A stretch of DNA of 64,000 bases from an uncultured Muribaculaceae bacterium (GTDB taxonomy: Bacteria; Bacteroidota; Bacteroidia; Bacteroidales; Muribaculaceae): contig CAJTJV010000009.1 in NCBI GenBank assembly GCA_910576775.1, forward strand, positions 1 to 64,000, given 5' to 3'. Under the pieces are notes generated by a model. The model was not told where the DNA came from. It did not search any database and saw nothing but the letters and a program-made list of their open reading frames with translations. Positions 32,243-40,299 of the stretch are shown piece after piece. Numbering within the stretch: position 1 is the stretch's first letter; every line of letters starts with the position of its first letter. The translations under genes and the position numbers were made by a program.

Positions 32243-33780
32243 TCAGCGGATTTTATGTTTGCAATACCCGCTTTAAGACGTGCTATTGTTTCTTCGCGGC
32301 CTATAAGTTCTGTGATGTCGAACATGTGCGGTCCTTTGCATTCGCCGACAACGCATAGACGGAAGGCGTTCATTACGTTGCCGAGGTGCAGTTCATTATC
32401 GGAAATCCATTTCAACACAATCGGTTCGAGTGTCTTGGAACTGAAATCGGATTGTGATTCAAGGAGATCGGCAAGGGCGCCCATTGTGGCCGGCATTGTT
32501 TCGCTCCAGCGCTTCTTCACGTCTTTGGCGCCGTATTCCACGGGAGCTGTAAAGAAGAAACAGGCGTTATCCCATAAATCTTTTACAAAGTTGATACGGC
32601 TCTTTACAAGGCCGACGGCTTTGGCAATATACTCGTTGGAAAAATCATCGGGATTTATTCCGTGTTCTTTTAGTACAGGTTTGAAAAGCTCAGCGAGACG
32701 GTTGTCATCAAGTTCTTGCAGATATGTATGGTTGAACCACTTGCCTTTCTCAAAAGCAAATTTGGCACCTGCTTTGGAGCAGTGCTCGAAGGAGAATTTG
32801 TTTATAAGTTCGTCCATGCTCATCACCTCGGTGTCGTCACCCGGGTTCCAGCCGAGCAGGGCAAGGAAATTGACAACAGCTTCCGGCAGGTAGCCGCTTT
32901 CGCGGTAGCCCGACGATATTGCGCCGCTCTTTGGGTCGTGCCATTCGAGAGGAAAGACCGGGAAACCGAGGCGGTCACCGTCGCGTTTGCTTAGCTTGCC
33001 TTTGCCATCTGGTTTCAGCAGGAGAGGCAGATGAACGAAAGATGGAGCGGTATCGGCCCATCCGAAAGCTTCGTAGAGTAGTACGTGCAGAGGTGCGGAG
33101 GGTAGCCATTCCTCGCCGCGGATTACGTGGCTCACCTTCATCAGATGGTCGTCGACGATATTGGCAAGATGGTATGTCGGGAGATCGTCGGCACTTTTGT
33201 AGAGCACCTTGTCGTCGAGAATATCGCTTTTAATAGTCACGCGTCCTCGAAGCAGGTCGTCAACAGCTACCTCGCGGCCGGGCTCAATACGGAATCGTAC
33301 GACGTATTGAGTGCCTTCGTCGATAAGCTTTTGTACTTCCTCTTCTGTCATTGTGAGAGAGTTGCGCATGCTCATTCGGGTGGATGCGTCGTACTGGAAA
33401 TTTGGAATTTCGTTACGTTTGGCTTCCAACTCTGCGGGGGTGTCGAAAGCGATATAGGCTTTGCCGGCATCGAGAAGCATCTTGACGTGCTCTCGATAAA
33501 TGTCGCGTCGTTCGCTCTGTTTGTAAGGTCCGTAAGGCCCCCCTTCGCGTACACCTTCGTCAATGCCGATTCCGAGCCAGGCAAGAGCCTCATTGATATA
33601 TTCTTCTGCTCCCGGAACGAAGCGCTGGGAGTCGGTATCTTCGATGCGGAGAATCATTTTGCCTCCGTTGCGTCGGGCAAATAGATAGTTATAGAGAGCA
33701 GTCCGGACACCGCCGATATGGAGGGGGCCGGTGGGAGACGGTGCGAAACGCACGCGAACTTCTCTTTCATTCTGCGACAT
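32239..33780 (-). CDS. gltX: Glutamyl-tRNA synthetase
   Basis: The 513-residue class I synthetase has the HIGH motif in RFAPSPTGPLHIGGVRTAL at the N-terminus and the KMSKS-type motif KLSKRDGD at about residue 265. It also has the Rossmann insert and a C-terminal anticodon-binding region of the non-discriminating or discriminating bacterial type, which I cannot tell apart here. It is the first gene of a five-gene minus-strand operon, with a -7 box at 33828-33835. Confidence 0.97.
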   Translation of the reverse strand: MSQNEREVRVRFAPSPTGPLHIGGVRTALYNYLFARRNGGKMILRIEDTDSQRFVPGAEEYINEALAWLGIGIDEGVREGGPYGPYKQSERRDIYREHVKMLLDAGKAYIAFDTPAELEAKRNEIPNFQYDASTRMSMRNSLTMTEEEVQKLIDEGTQYVVRFRIEPGREVAVDDLLRGRVTIKSDILDDKVLYKSADDLPTYHLANIVDDHLMKVSHVIRGEEWLPSAPLHVLLYEAFGWADTAPSFVHLPLLLKPDGKGKLSKRDGDRLGFPVFPLEWHDPKSGAISSGYRESGYLPEAVVNFLALLGWNPGDDTEVMSMDELINKFSFEHCSKAGAKFAFEKGKWFNHTYLQELDDNRLAELFKPVLKEHGINPDDFSNEYIAKAVGLVKSRINFVKDLWDNACFFFTAPVEYGAKDVKKRWSETMPATMGALADLLESQSDFSSKTLEPIVLKWISDNELHLGNVMNAFRLCVVGECKGPHMFDITELIGREETIARLKAGIANIKSAE

Positions 33781-33827
33781 ATTCTGTATGTTGAATGTTT
33801 ATATTTGCTGTTATGTATAATCTGCCA

Positions 33828-33835
33828 CAAAATTA
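33828..33835 (-). promoter_or_regulatory. -7 box of the gltX operon
   Basis: TAATTTTG on the minus strand fits the Bacteroidetes -7 consensus. It lies 48 bases upstream of the gltX ATG. No TTTG is found at ideal -33 spacing. Confidence 0.55.
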
Positions 33836-33899
33836 AGCAAAATTTACGACATACGGCACATATAAGTTCCTAAATGCGCAGACTGTAAGGCCCGAGATG

Positions 33900-35231
33900 T
33901 CAGATTGCTTTGCCGGAGGCAATGAAAGCCCGTATTGCGTGGTCGGAGTTTTCGATATATCGTTCGAGGGAGCGCCCGTAGCGGGCGATATCCTTTATCG
34001 TACGGCGGGCTACTCCATTTTGGATTGCGGCACGTACGACGGCCGGTGGTACTGCCGTTAGCAGCCGGCGGTCGAATGGTTTCGGGAGTATGTAGTCCGG
34101 GCCGAATTCAAGATGCTCGTCGGGATATAATTGCTGTACGGAATCGGTAACTTTTTCACGTGCAATGGAAGCGATGGCATGTGCAGCAGCCATTTTCATG
34201 TCTTTGTCAATCACTTTTGCGCGGCAGTCGAGTGCGGCGCGGAAGATATAGGGGAATCCGAGCACATTATTTATCTGGTTGGGATAGTCGGAGCGGCCGG
34301 TAGCATAGATGATGTCGCTGCGGGTGGCAAAGGCTGCCTCGCGGTCAATTTCGGGATTGGGGTTTGCGAGGGCGAATACTATAGGCTTTGGCGCCATCGA
34401 TGCAAGCATCTTAGGAGTAAGCACGTCGGCAACGGAAAGCCCAAGGAATACGTCTGCGCCGCGGACGGCATCGGTGAGGGTGTTGATGTCGGAGCGTTCT
34501 GTTGCAAAGAATGCTTTCTGTGGAGTGAGATTCTGCCGTTGCGTGGTGATTGCGCCTTTACTGTCGCACATAACGATGTTTTCCCGTTTCACGCCGAGGC
34601 CTATCATCAGGTTCGTGCAGGCTATGGCGGCAGCCCCTGCGCCGTTTACTACCATCCTGATATCGGATATTTTTTTGCCTTGTATATGAAGCGCGTTGAT
34701 AAGTGCGGCACCGGCGATTACGGCTGTGCCATGCTGGTCGTCATGCATTACGGGAATGTCGCAGGATTCAATCAGTCTTTCCTCTATCTCAAAGCATTCC
34801 GGAGCTTTTATGTCTTCGAGGTTTATTCCTCCGAATCCGCATGATATTGCTTTTACAATATCGACAATCCGTTGCGGCTCTGTCTCGTCGATTTCTATGT
34901 CGATGGCGTTCACTCCGGCAAATATCTTGAAAAGCAGAGCCTTTCCTTCCATTACCGGCTTGGATGCCAGGGCGCCGAGGTTACCGAGACCGAGGACAGC
35001 GGTTCCATTCGACACCACGGCGACGGTATTGCCTTTGTCGGTATATCGGTAGGCGGCATCGGAGTTTTCGGCAATTTCCAGACAGGGGTAAGCTACTCCG
35101 GGAGAATAGGCCAGTGACAGGTCTTCGGGAGTGTAGAACGGTTTGGTAGGTACTATTTCAATTTTACCCGGAGTGGGATAGCGATGGTAGAAAAGAGCAC
35201 GCGTTGTGGCTTTGTCGAAAATCTTTTTCAT
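33900..35231 (-). CDS. Malic enzyme (malate to pyruvate, oxidative decarboxylation), short form
   Basis: The 443-residue product starts at the ATG at 35231, giving MKKIFDKATTRALFYHR; a start 13 codons upstream adds an atypical leader. Signatures are SLAYSPGVAYPCLEI, GTAVLGLGNLGALASKPVMEGKA, the metal/substrate segment DIEIDE..INLEDI, PVMHDDQHGTAVI and a second Rossmann VVNGAGAAAIACTNL. It ends without the phosphotransacetylase-like domain found in MaeB-type malic enzymes. NAD versus NADP preference cannot be read with confidence. Confidence 0.92.
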   Translation of the reverse strand: MKKIFDKATTRALFYHRYPTPGKIEIVPTKPFYTPEDLSLAYSPGVAYPCLEIAENSDAAYRYTDKGNTVAVVSNGTAVLGLGNLGALASKPVMEGKALLFKIFAGVNAIDIEIDETEPQRIVDIVKAISCGFGGINLEDIKAPECFEIEERLIESCDIPVMHDDQHGTAVIAGAALINALHIQGKKISDIRMVVNGAGAAAIACTNLMIGLGVKRENIVMCDSKGAITTQRQNLTPQKAFFATERSDINTLTDAVRGADVFLGLSVADVLTPKMLASMAPKPIVFALANPNPEIDREAAFATRSDIIYATGRSDYPNQINNVLGFPYIFRAALDCRAKVIDKDMKMAAAHAIASIAREKVTDSVQQLYPDEHLEFGPDYILPKPFDRRLLTAVPPAVVRAAIQNGVARRTIKDIARYGRSLERYIENSDHAIRAFIASGKAI

Positions 35232-35335
35232 AGTCAAGTAATAAAAATGCTCCGTCAGAGCTTTAGGCACCGGCGGAACATTCTTTCAGAAATATATAAC
35301 ATTCAACCATAAAGGTCTTTTAGTAGTTGGATTGT

Positions 35336-36262
35336 CTATTTGCTGACGCATATGCGGTCGGAGGCGAATACGTTCAGTCCGAGTTTTTCGGCTATATATG
35401 CGATGGCTTTCGAGGCTTTTACCGGTACGCCGCGCTCGTCGGTCTCGGGACTGTAGGCGGCAATTGCGCCGAATCCGGGAAGAATGGCAAGCATAGCTCC
35501 GGTGAAGCTTTTCTTTGCCGGAAGCCCTGTCTTGACAATCCAGCGTTTGATGAAATGCTTGCCGCGACTTGCCATCAGGGCTATTGCAGGGGCTGCGTAT
35601 TTGCCGTCGAAGGCATATTCGCCGTTGACAGGGTTGCGTCCGTCGGCAGATACTGTGGCACCCATTACGGACATTTGACTGACGCTCAGTTTTAGCGACA
35701 ATACACGGGCATATACGTCAAGACTCTGTGCGACATCGTCGTAAAGGCGGATTCCCGCGTTTGTCATGCTCTCAGCGATATTGTTTGCCTTGATAGTATC
35801 GGTATAGTAGTTGTAAAGGCTATCGCTGAAGCCGCGTTCGCTTGCAGTAAGAGCATATACCATATCGGTTATTACCTTGAATTTGCCGTCGGGGTCGCCT
35901 TGCGGAATTATGGCGCTTACAGTTCGTAGGCCATGCTTGCCGAAAGGCATATCTATTTTGGGTTTGTTGTCTTTCCTACAACCGCAGCAGCATGATTTAT
36001 TAAAAAGTTCATCGCCGAGATTCTGTGAAAGCAGGACAAGTGAGAGTGGAAGTTTTGCGACAGAACCGAGCGGTACCTGTGCGGTGGTGTCGCCTTTGTC
36101 GAAGGTGCGACCGTCGGCGAGTGTTACGCTGATGCCGAATGTGTCCGGCTTGTAATCGCCCTGCACACGCGGGTCGACTGTACCTTCTTTATCGGATTTA
36201 AATTGTTCGAAAGCTTCTTCTATCGCTTTTGTTACATCGTTGAATGATATTTTGCGTTCCAT
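35336..36262 (-). CDS. Glutaminase-family (GlsA) serine-dependent hydrolase, divergent
   Basis: The 308-residue product is in the glutaminase A fold related to serine β-lactamases. The Ser-x-x-Lys pair is kept (VPLGSVAKLPL), and YARVLSLKLSVSQMSVMG, GRNPV and TGLPAKKSFTGAMLAILPG match family blocks. It departs from the family at other key places: the NPGAI/NAGAI asparagine block reads TVSAI, KSGVGGG reads KKSFTGA, and a CCCGC cluster is inserted near residue 92. It may still be a glutaminase (glutamine to glutamate and ammonia, often linked to acid tolerance), but substrate and activity are uncertain. Confidence 0.75.
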   Translation of the reverse strand: MERKISFNDVTKAIEEAFEQFKSDKEGTVDPRVQGDYKPDTFGISVTLADGRTFDKGDTTAQVPLGSVAKLPLSLVLLSQNLGDELFNKSCCCGCRKDNKPKIDMPFGKHGLRTVSAIIPQGDPDGKFKVITDMVYALTASERGFSDSLYNYYTDTIKANNIAESMTNAGIRLYDDVAQSLDVYARVLSLKLSVSQMSVMGATVSADGRNPVNGEYAFDGKYAAPAIALMASRGKHFIKRWIVKTGLPAKKSFTGAMLAILPGFGAIAAYSPETDERGVPVKASKAIAYIAEKLGLNVFASDRICVSK

Positions 36263-36364
36263 ATAACTAAGTTTTTTCTATTTGTTATGTGAAAAACGCT
36301 GTCATTGCCGTCAAGTTCGGAAAAATATTATTTTTTTGATTTGTTCAGACAATGTTCCGGTATC

Positions 36365-37624
36365 TCAGAAGCTGAACTGGACCATGGCTTCAAGACGGTT
36401 GGCGTGTCCGCTCTCACCGTTGAGATTGTTTCGGACGCCATGGAGGTACTCGAGTCCGAATCTGAGGTCGGGAATAGGATTGTAGAAAGCATTTGCCGCT
36501 ATATATTGACCGTAGTTATAGCAGTCGCCGCCGAGTTCGCCGTTGTCATAGAGCCGTGCTTGACTATAGGATGCAGACATGAAGAAATTGGAGGTGAAAT
36601 CATATTGCATACCGGCTGTCCAACCTGCCGAACCGGGTGCGCGTAGTTTGCCGTTGCCGTCGGGTATAAGGTCGTAGCCGAGGCCGGAGAGGTCGTTGAT
36701 ATAGGTTGCGATACCTTTGCCATAGGTGTAATGGCCGAATATGCCGAGACCGCCGACGATTTTGCTTACCGCGCTGAACTGTACACCCCATCCGGTGGTT
36801 AGTTTGTTCTCGGCCGTGAAATCGTTTCGGTAGCTTAACTCACGCAGTATGCCCGAGGCGCGTATATGGCTTTCACCGCCGTTCCATGCATATTGAACGT
36901 AGAGTGGAATGTCTGGGAAACGTTGGGATATGGCTCGGGTATTAGTGCCTGTAGTATATGATGCTTCGGGGACTTCGACAGAAATGGCGTAGGAGAAGCC
37001 GCGGTACGACGGCGATTCATATTTGATAAGCATGTTTTTTGCAGATACCTGTCCCGATGGTCCCTGGTCGTCGACGGTAGGGGCCATAGCGGGAGCATCG
37101 GAAAAAACGCTTCGGGCTTTGCCTAATGTCACGTTGCCTATGCTTACGTATGCTTGTTTCAGTTTGAAACCGTAGTTGCCGTCATCGCCTGTGAAATTAC
37201 TCTGTATATAAACGATGATTCTGCCGAGTTTAGTGGGGCGGCTTACAAGTTTTAGGAATATCGACGAGTTGTTGGCTGTGGCGCCGAAGCGTTCACGTTG
37301 TGCGGGATTTTCCGGGACCGGTATCATGTTTGTGTAAAAACCATTATTGTTTACGGCTCCGCGGAGATCATACATTCCAAGTGCTTTTACATAGCCGCCG
37401 ATGCCGAGAGCGACAGTTCCTTTTTTGTCAAGAAAAAGGAAGCGGGGGGCGGCGGGATCCTCGAATGCAAGATTGTTGCGGGAGTACATGATTGCGATGT
37501 TCTGGCGATGGGCGTCGCTGGTGGTATCGCCGGAGAGAACGATTGCTCTGTCGGGAATGTGTTGAGCAAAAGACACTGCTGTCGATGCCAGACATAAACC
37601 GAGAAATAAAGTTTTGGATTTCAT
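36365..37624 (-). CDS. DcaP-like outer-membrane porin
   Basis: The 419-residue product starts at the ATG at 37624, which gives a clean signal peptide (MKSKTLFLGLCLASTAVSFA); an upstream in-frame start adds 23 residues with no signal-like character. The mature part is an all-β barrel with periodic aromatic strands, GTVALGIGGYVKALG, NFTGDDGNYGFKLKQAYVSIG and a final AMVQFSF strand ending in Phe, as expected for Bam-inserted porins. The pattern resembles DcaP-type trimeric porins, some of which take up dicarboxylates or negatively charged solutes. The substrate is not known. Confidence 0.8.
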   Translation of the reverse strand: MKSKTLFLGLCLASTAVSFAQHIPDRAIVLSGDTTSDAHRQNIAIMYSRNNLAFEDPAAPRFLFLDKKGTVALGIGGYVKALGMYDLRGAVNNNGFYTNMIPVPENPAQRERFGATANNSSIFLKLVSRPTKLGRIIVYIQSNFTGDDGNYGFKLKQAYVSIGNVTLGKARSVFSDAPAMAPTVDDQGPSGQVSAKNMLIKYESPSYRGFSYAISVEVPEASYTTGTNTRAISQRFPDIPLYVQYAWNGGESHIRASGILRELSYRNDFTAENKLTTGWGVQFSAVSKIVGGLGIFGHYTYGKGIATYINDLSGLGYDLIPDGNGKLRAPGSAGWTAGMQYDFTSNFFMSASYSQARLYDNGELGGDCYNYGQYIAANAFYNPIPDLRFGLEYLHGVRNNLNGESGHANRLEAMVQFSF

Positions 37625-37774
37625 CAGGATTTGGATTTTTATTTCTATCAAAACAAATTGAACGCGGAATTGGTTTGTTGCCTCCCGCAGCAATGGCGGC
37701 GGGTCCCCGGCTTAGGTCGCCTTGGATAACATACACGGCTCTTTCATTTAGGATATTTTGTGCATGTATCGTGA

Positions 37775-37971
37775 GAGCCTCGGAGAGGCGTCATAATGTG
37801 AAAACCCCGGCATTCATGCCGGGTGCATAACCGGAAACAAAAAAGAGTCTCGGAGAGACGTCTTATATGTGCCTTTTGGTATAAGACGTCTCTCCGAGAC
37901 TCATACGTATATCGCCGCCTGCCCCCGCGCTAAAGCACGGGGTTCTCTGATAAAACGTCCCTCCGGGACTC
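37775..37971. repeat. REP-like cluster of short inverted repeats
   Basis: Four related copies of a sequence built on CTCGGAGAGRCGTC occur: 37775-37795 (direct), 37845-37867 (direct), 37880-37902 (inverted) and 37955-37971 (inverted, variant). Two independent hairpins lie between them: 37806-37823 (CCCGGCAT, 2-base loop, ATGCCGGG) and 37923-37942 (CCCCGCGCT / AGCACGGGG, one mismatch). The arrangement of hairpins around mirrored short repeats resembles REP/BIME clusters. No transposase lies nearby. The rest of the gap 37625-38160 shows no gene. Confidence 0.75.
37845..37902. repeat. 23-base perfect inverted repeat
   Basis: Left arm 37845-37867 and right arm 37880-37902 are perfect reverse complements, with a 12-base loop. 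It is the core pair of the REP-like cluster. As RNA it would form a very stable stem, but it has no T-run and is not placed like a gene terminator. Confidence 0.9.
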
Positions 37972-38054
37972 GGATGCGGTTCAGTTGCAGGATGCCGATA
38001 ACTTTCGAGTACTTCGCTATTGAAATATTCAAGCATTTTTAAATGAAAAAGCCG

Positions 38055-38137
38055 TATATTTGGCTTTGCCGAAAATATTCCCGCTTTAACAAAATTCAAA
38101 CAAGTTTGGTTTTGTATTCGACTTATGAGTATCTTTG
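38055..38137 (+). promoter_or_regulatory. Tandem promoter module in front of the histidine kinase gene
   Basis: Two -7 boxes, TATATTTG (38055-38062) and TATCTTTG (38130-38137), are spaced 75 bases apart. The second has TTTG at 38105-38108 with a 21-base spacer. The stretch TTAACAAAATTC...TTTGGTTTTGTATTCG...GTATCTTTG is nearly the same as the DNA in front of rfbA. The second box lies 24 bases before the ATG at 38161, which sets that ATG as the real start. Confidence 0.8.
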
Positions 38138-38160
38138 TAAGAATATTAGAAAATGCAGTT

Positions 38161-40299
38161 ATGAGCGGCAATTTTAACAGGTTTTTATTAGCAGCGCTTT
38201 TGTTGTGTGCTATTTGTGCGCAGGCGGTTCCGATAGAGCGCACCAGAAGGCATCTTATCGATAGTCTGGAGGTGCGTCTGCAGGAAATCAATAATCCGGA
38301 TGACAGCATAGTAACCCTATACAATATTTTCGATCTCAGTTCTGACGATGAAGCGCGGGTGTCGGCGCTTAACAAATTGTATCTCACAGCAAAGGAACAT
38401 GGTCGAGAGATCGTTCAGAACGACGCCCTCAAGCATCTGGCGCGCGTCTATCAGGAAAACGACAGCGTTCTTGGGCTGATAGAGACCGAACTTAACTCTT
38501 TCGGCGACAGCGACCGCAACAAAGAAGCTATGCTTTTTGTGAGGATGCTCAGGGCCAGAAATCTTATGGCCGGTGATACTCCCGATATGGAGATGGCGCG
38601 TATGAATGAGCTATCGGACAGGTATATACTGAATTCCAGTGATGACGAATATCTACAGACGGAACTGCTTTATGCGCTGTGCATCGCCATGGGGAAGACT
38701 ACCCAGACTGAATTGTTAAAATACTACCTTAACCAGTTGCAGGCTAAGGTCGAGGGTATGAGGCTGCCTATGGGTACAGTCCGCGATCTGGTCTATAAAA
38801 GCGCGGCGCCAATTTTTACCAGGAACAGGCTATACAGCGACGCGATAGCTGTAGACAAAAAGAATCTCAACATTCTCGACTCTGTGACAACCTCGTATGC
38901 AGCCCATGGGCGTCCGTATCGCAATCTATATCCGAACCGCTATGCTGTGTACCGCCGCATGCTTGCCAACTATCGCGGCTTGCCGGAGGATGATGTCGAA
39001 TTTTTTTATGCCAAGGTGCGTGAAGCTGCCGCTAACTCTCCTGTCGTAGCGGAAAGCATGAAGGCGGATGAAGATTGTGAGATATTCTATCGGATGGCGC
39101 GCAAGGAGTATGCCAAAGCGTTGCCGGCTCTGAAGCGGCAGGTGGACAACCCGTTCCACCGACAGATCCGGCATCTGTTGCTGCGCGAGCTTGTCGGAGC
39201 TGCGGGTGCCGTGGGCGACAGTCATACGGAACTGATGGCAGCTCTGGATCTGAAGGATTACTATGAGAACAAGCTGAATATACGTTATGAAAAAGGCTTC
39301 CGGGAACTGCAGAGTATATACGATTTCAACGAACTGAAGAAGGAAGCTGCGCGTCAGGAGATTGAGGTTAAGGAACGTAATCTCCGCCTGAACAGGTGGA
39401 TTCTTGGAATTGTCGGAGGTGTGTGTCTGATGCTGGTTATAATGTTTGTGGTTATGTTGCGTCAGTACCGCCGCATCAAGCATCTTGCGGCAGAGCATCT
39501 GAGAACGACAGAAATTCTCCGTACGGAGCGTAACGATCTCAAACTTGTGCAGCAGGAGCTTATCAAGGCACGCGACAAGGCTTTTGAGTCGGAGAAACTT
39601 AAAACGGAGTTCACCAATATGATGAGCCATGAGGTGAAGGCGCCGCTTGCTGCCGTGCAGGAGTATTCGCGTCTTATTGTGGACTGTATTCCCGGCGAGC
39701 AGAAGAAATATCTCGAACGTTTCGCTTACATAATCGAGCAGAATGTGCGGGCGCTCAACCGGCTTGTGTCGGATGTGCTTGACATGTCGTCGTTTGAATT
39801 CGGCACAATGACTGTTTCCAAGTCGGTCGAGAGTATCGATAATATCTGTCTTGTAGCTATCGACAGCGTTTTCAATAACGGGAAAGCTACGTCGGATGAT
39901 GTTAAGGTGGTCTATAACAGCCGTAAACAGCCGGATGCCACTGTTGTTACCGATATGGTGCGTGTCACGCAGGTGTTGATGAACCTTCTCAACAATGCCG
40001 ACAAATTTACAGAAAAGGGTACTATCTCGCTCGAATATGAGGTGGACGATGCCAATAATCAGGTGCGTTTTATTGTCAGTGATACAGGCATCGGTATTCC
40101 CGACGATTGCGAAGAGGTGATTTTTGAACGATATCGCAAGCTCAGCCCGCTTTCCAGAGGTCTGGGGCTTGGCCTGTATATCTCGCGCAAGATAGCCATT
40201 CTTCTCAAGGGAGATGTCCGTGTCGACACATCTTATCACGGAGGTGCCCGTTTTATTTTCACTATAATGAAGGAGGATTGGGCAGAGGGAGAAAATTAA
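38161..40299 (+). CDS. Orphan membrane sensor histidine kinase
   Basis: The 712-residue product starts at 38161 because the promoter lies inside the longer in-frame version. It has a signal peptide, an all-helical TPR-like periplasmic sensor region (~25-405), a membrane helix (ILGIVGGVCLMLVIMFVVML), a short coiled coil, and a HisKA domain with the phospho-accepting His in FTNMMSHEVKAPLAAVQEYS. The ATPase domain carries N box LMNLLNNADKFTEKG, G1 DTGIGIP and G2 GLGLGLYISRK. No response regulator is adjacent. It overlaps the TamL-like gene by 22 bases, suggesting envelope-related sensing. Confidence 0.9.
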   Translation: MSGNFNRFLLAALLLCAICAQAVPIERTRRHLIDSLEVRLQEINNPDDSIVTLYNIFDLSSDDEARVSALNKLYLTAKEHGREIVQNDALKHLARVYQENDSVLGLIETELNSFGDSDRNKEAMLFVRMLRARNLMAGDTPDMEMARMNELSDRYILNSSDDEYLQTELLYALCIAMGKTTQTELLKYYLNQLQAKVEGMRLPMGTVRDLVYKSAAPIFTRNRLYSDAIAVDKKNLNILDSVTTSYAAHGRPYRNLYPNRYAVYRRMLANYRGLPEDDVEFFYAKVREAAANSPVVAESMKADEDCEIFYRMARKEYAKALPALKRQVDNPFHRQIRHLLLRELVGAAGAVGDSHTELMAALDLKDYYENKLNIRYEKGFRELQSIYDFNELKKEAARQEIEVKERNLRLNRWILGIVGGVCLMLVIMFVVMLRQYRRIKHLAAEHLRTTEILRTERNDLKLVQQELIKARDKAFESEKLKTEFTNMMSHEVKAPLAAVQEYSRLIVDCIPGEQKKYLERFAYIIEQNVRALNRLVSDVLDMSSFEFGTMTVSKSVESIDNICLVAIDSVFNNGKATSDDVKVVYNSRKQPDATVVTDMVRVTQVLMNLLNNADKFTEKGTISLEYEVDDANNQVRFIVSDTGIGIPDDCEEVIFERYRKLSPLSRGLGLGLYISRKIAILLKGDVRVDTSYHGGARFIFTIMKEDWAEGEN

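Noticed and set aside
37625..37693. 23-residue upstream extension of the DcaP-like porin
   Set aside because: It precedes a textbook signal peptide beginning at 37624, so it cannot be translated in a functional porin.
37845..37902. Invertible promoter or phase-variation switch at the 23-base inverted repeat
   Set aside because: The spacer is only 12 bases with no promoter box, and no invertase gene is near.
38125..38160. Upstream ATG at 38125 for the histidine kinase
   Set aside because: The -7 box TATCTTTG (38130-38137) lies inside this extension, and the ATG at 38161 gives a proper signal peptide.
38926..40239. 437-residue minus-strand frame opposite the histidine kinase
   Set aside because: The plus-strand frame has all kinase motifs; the minus frame has none.
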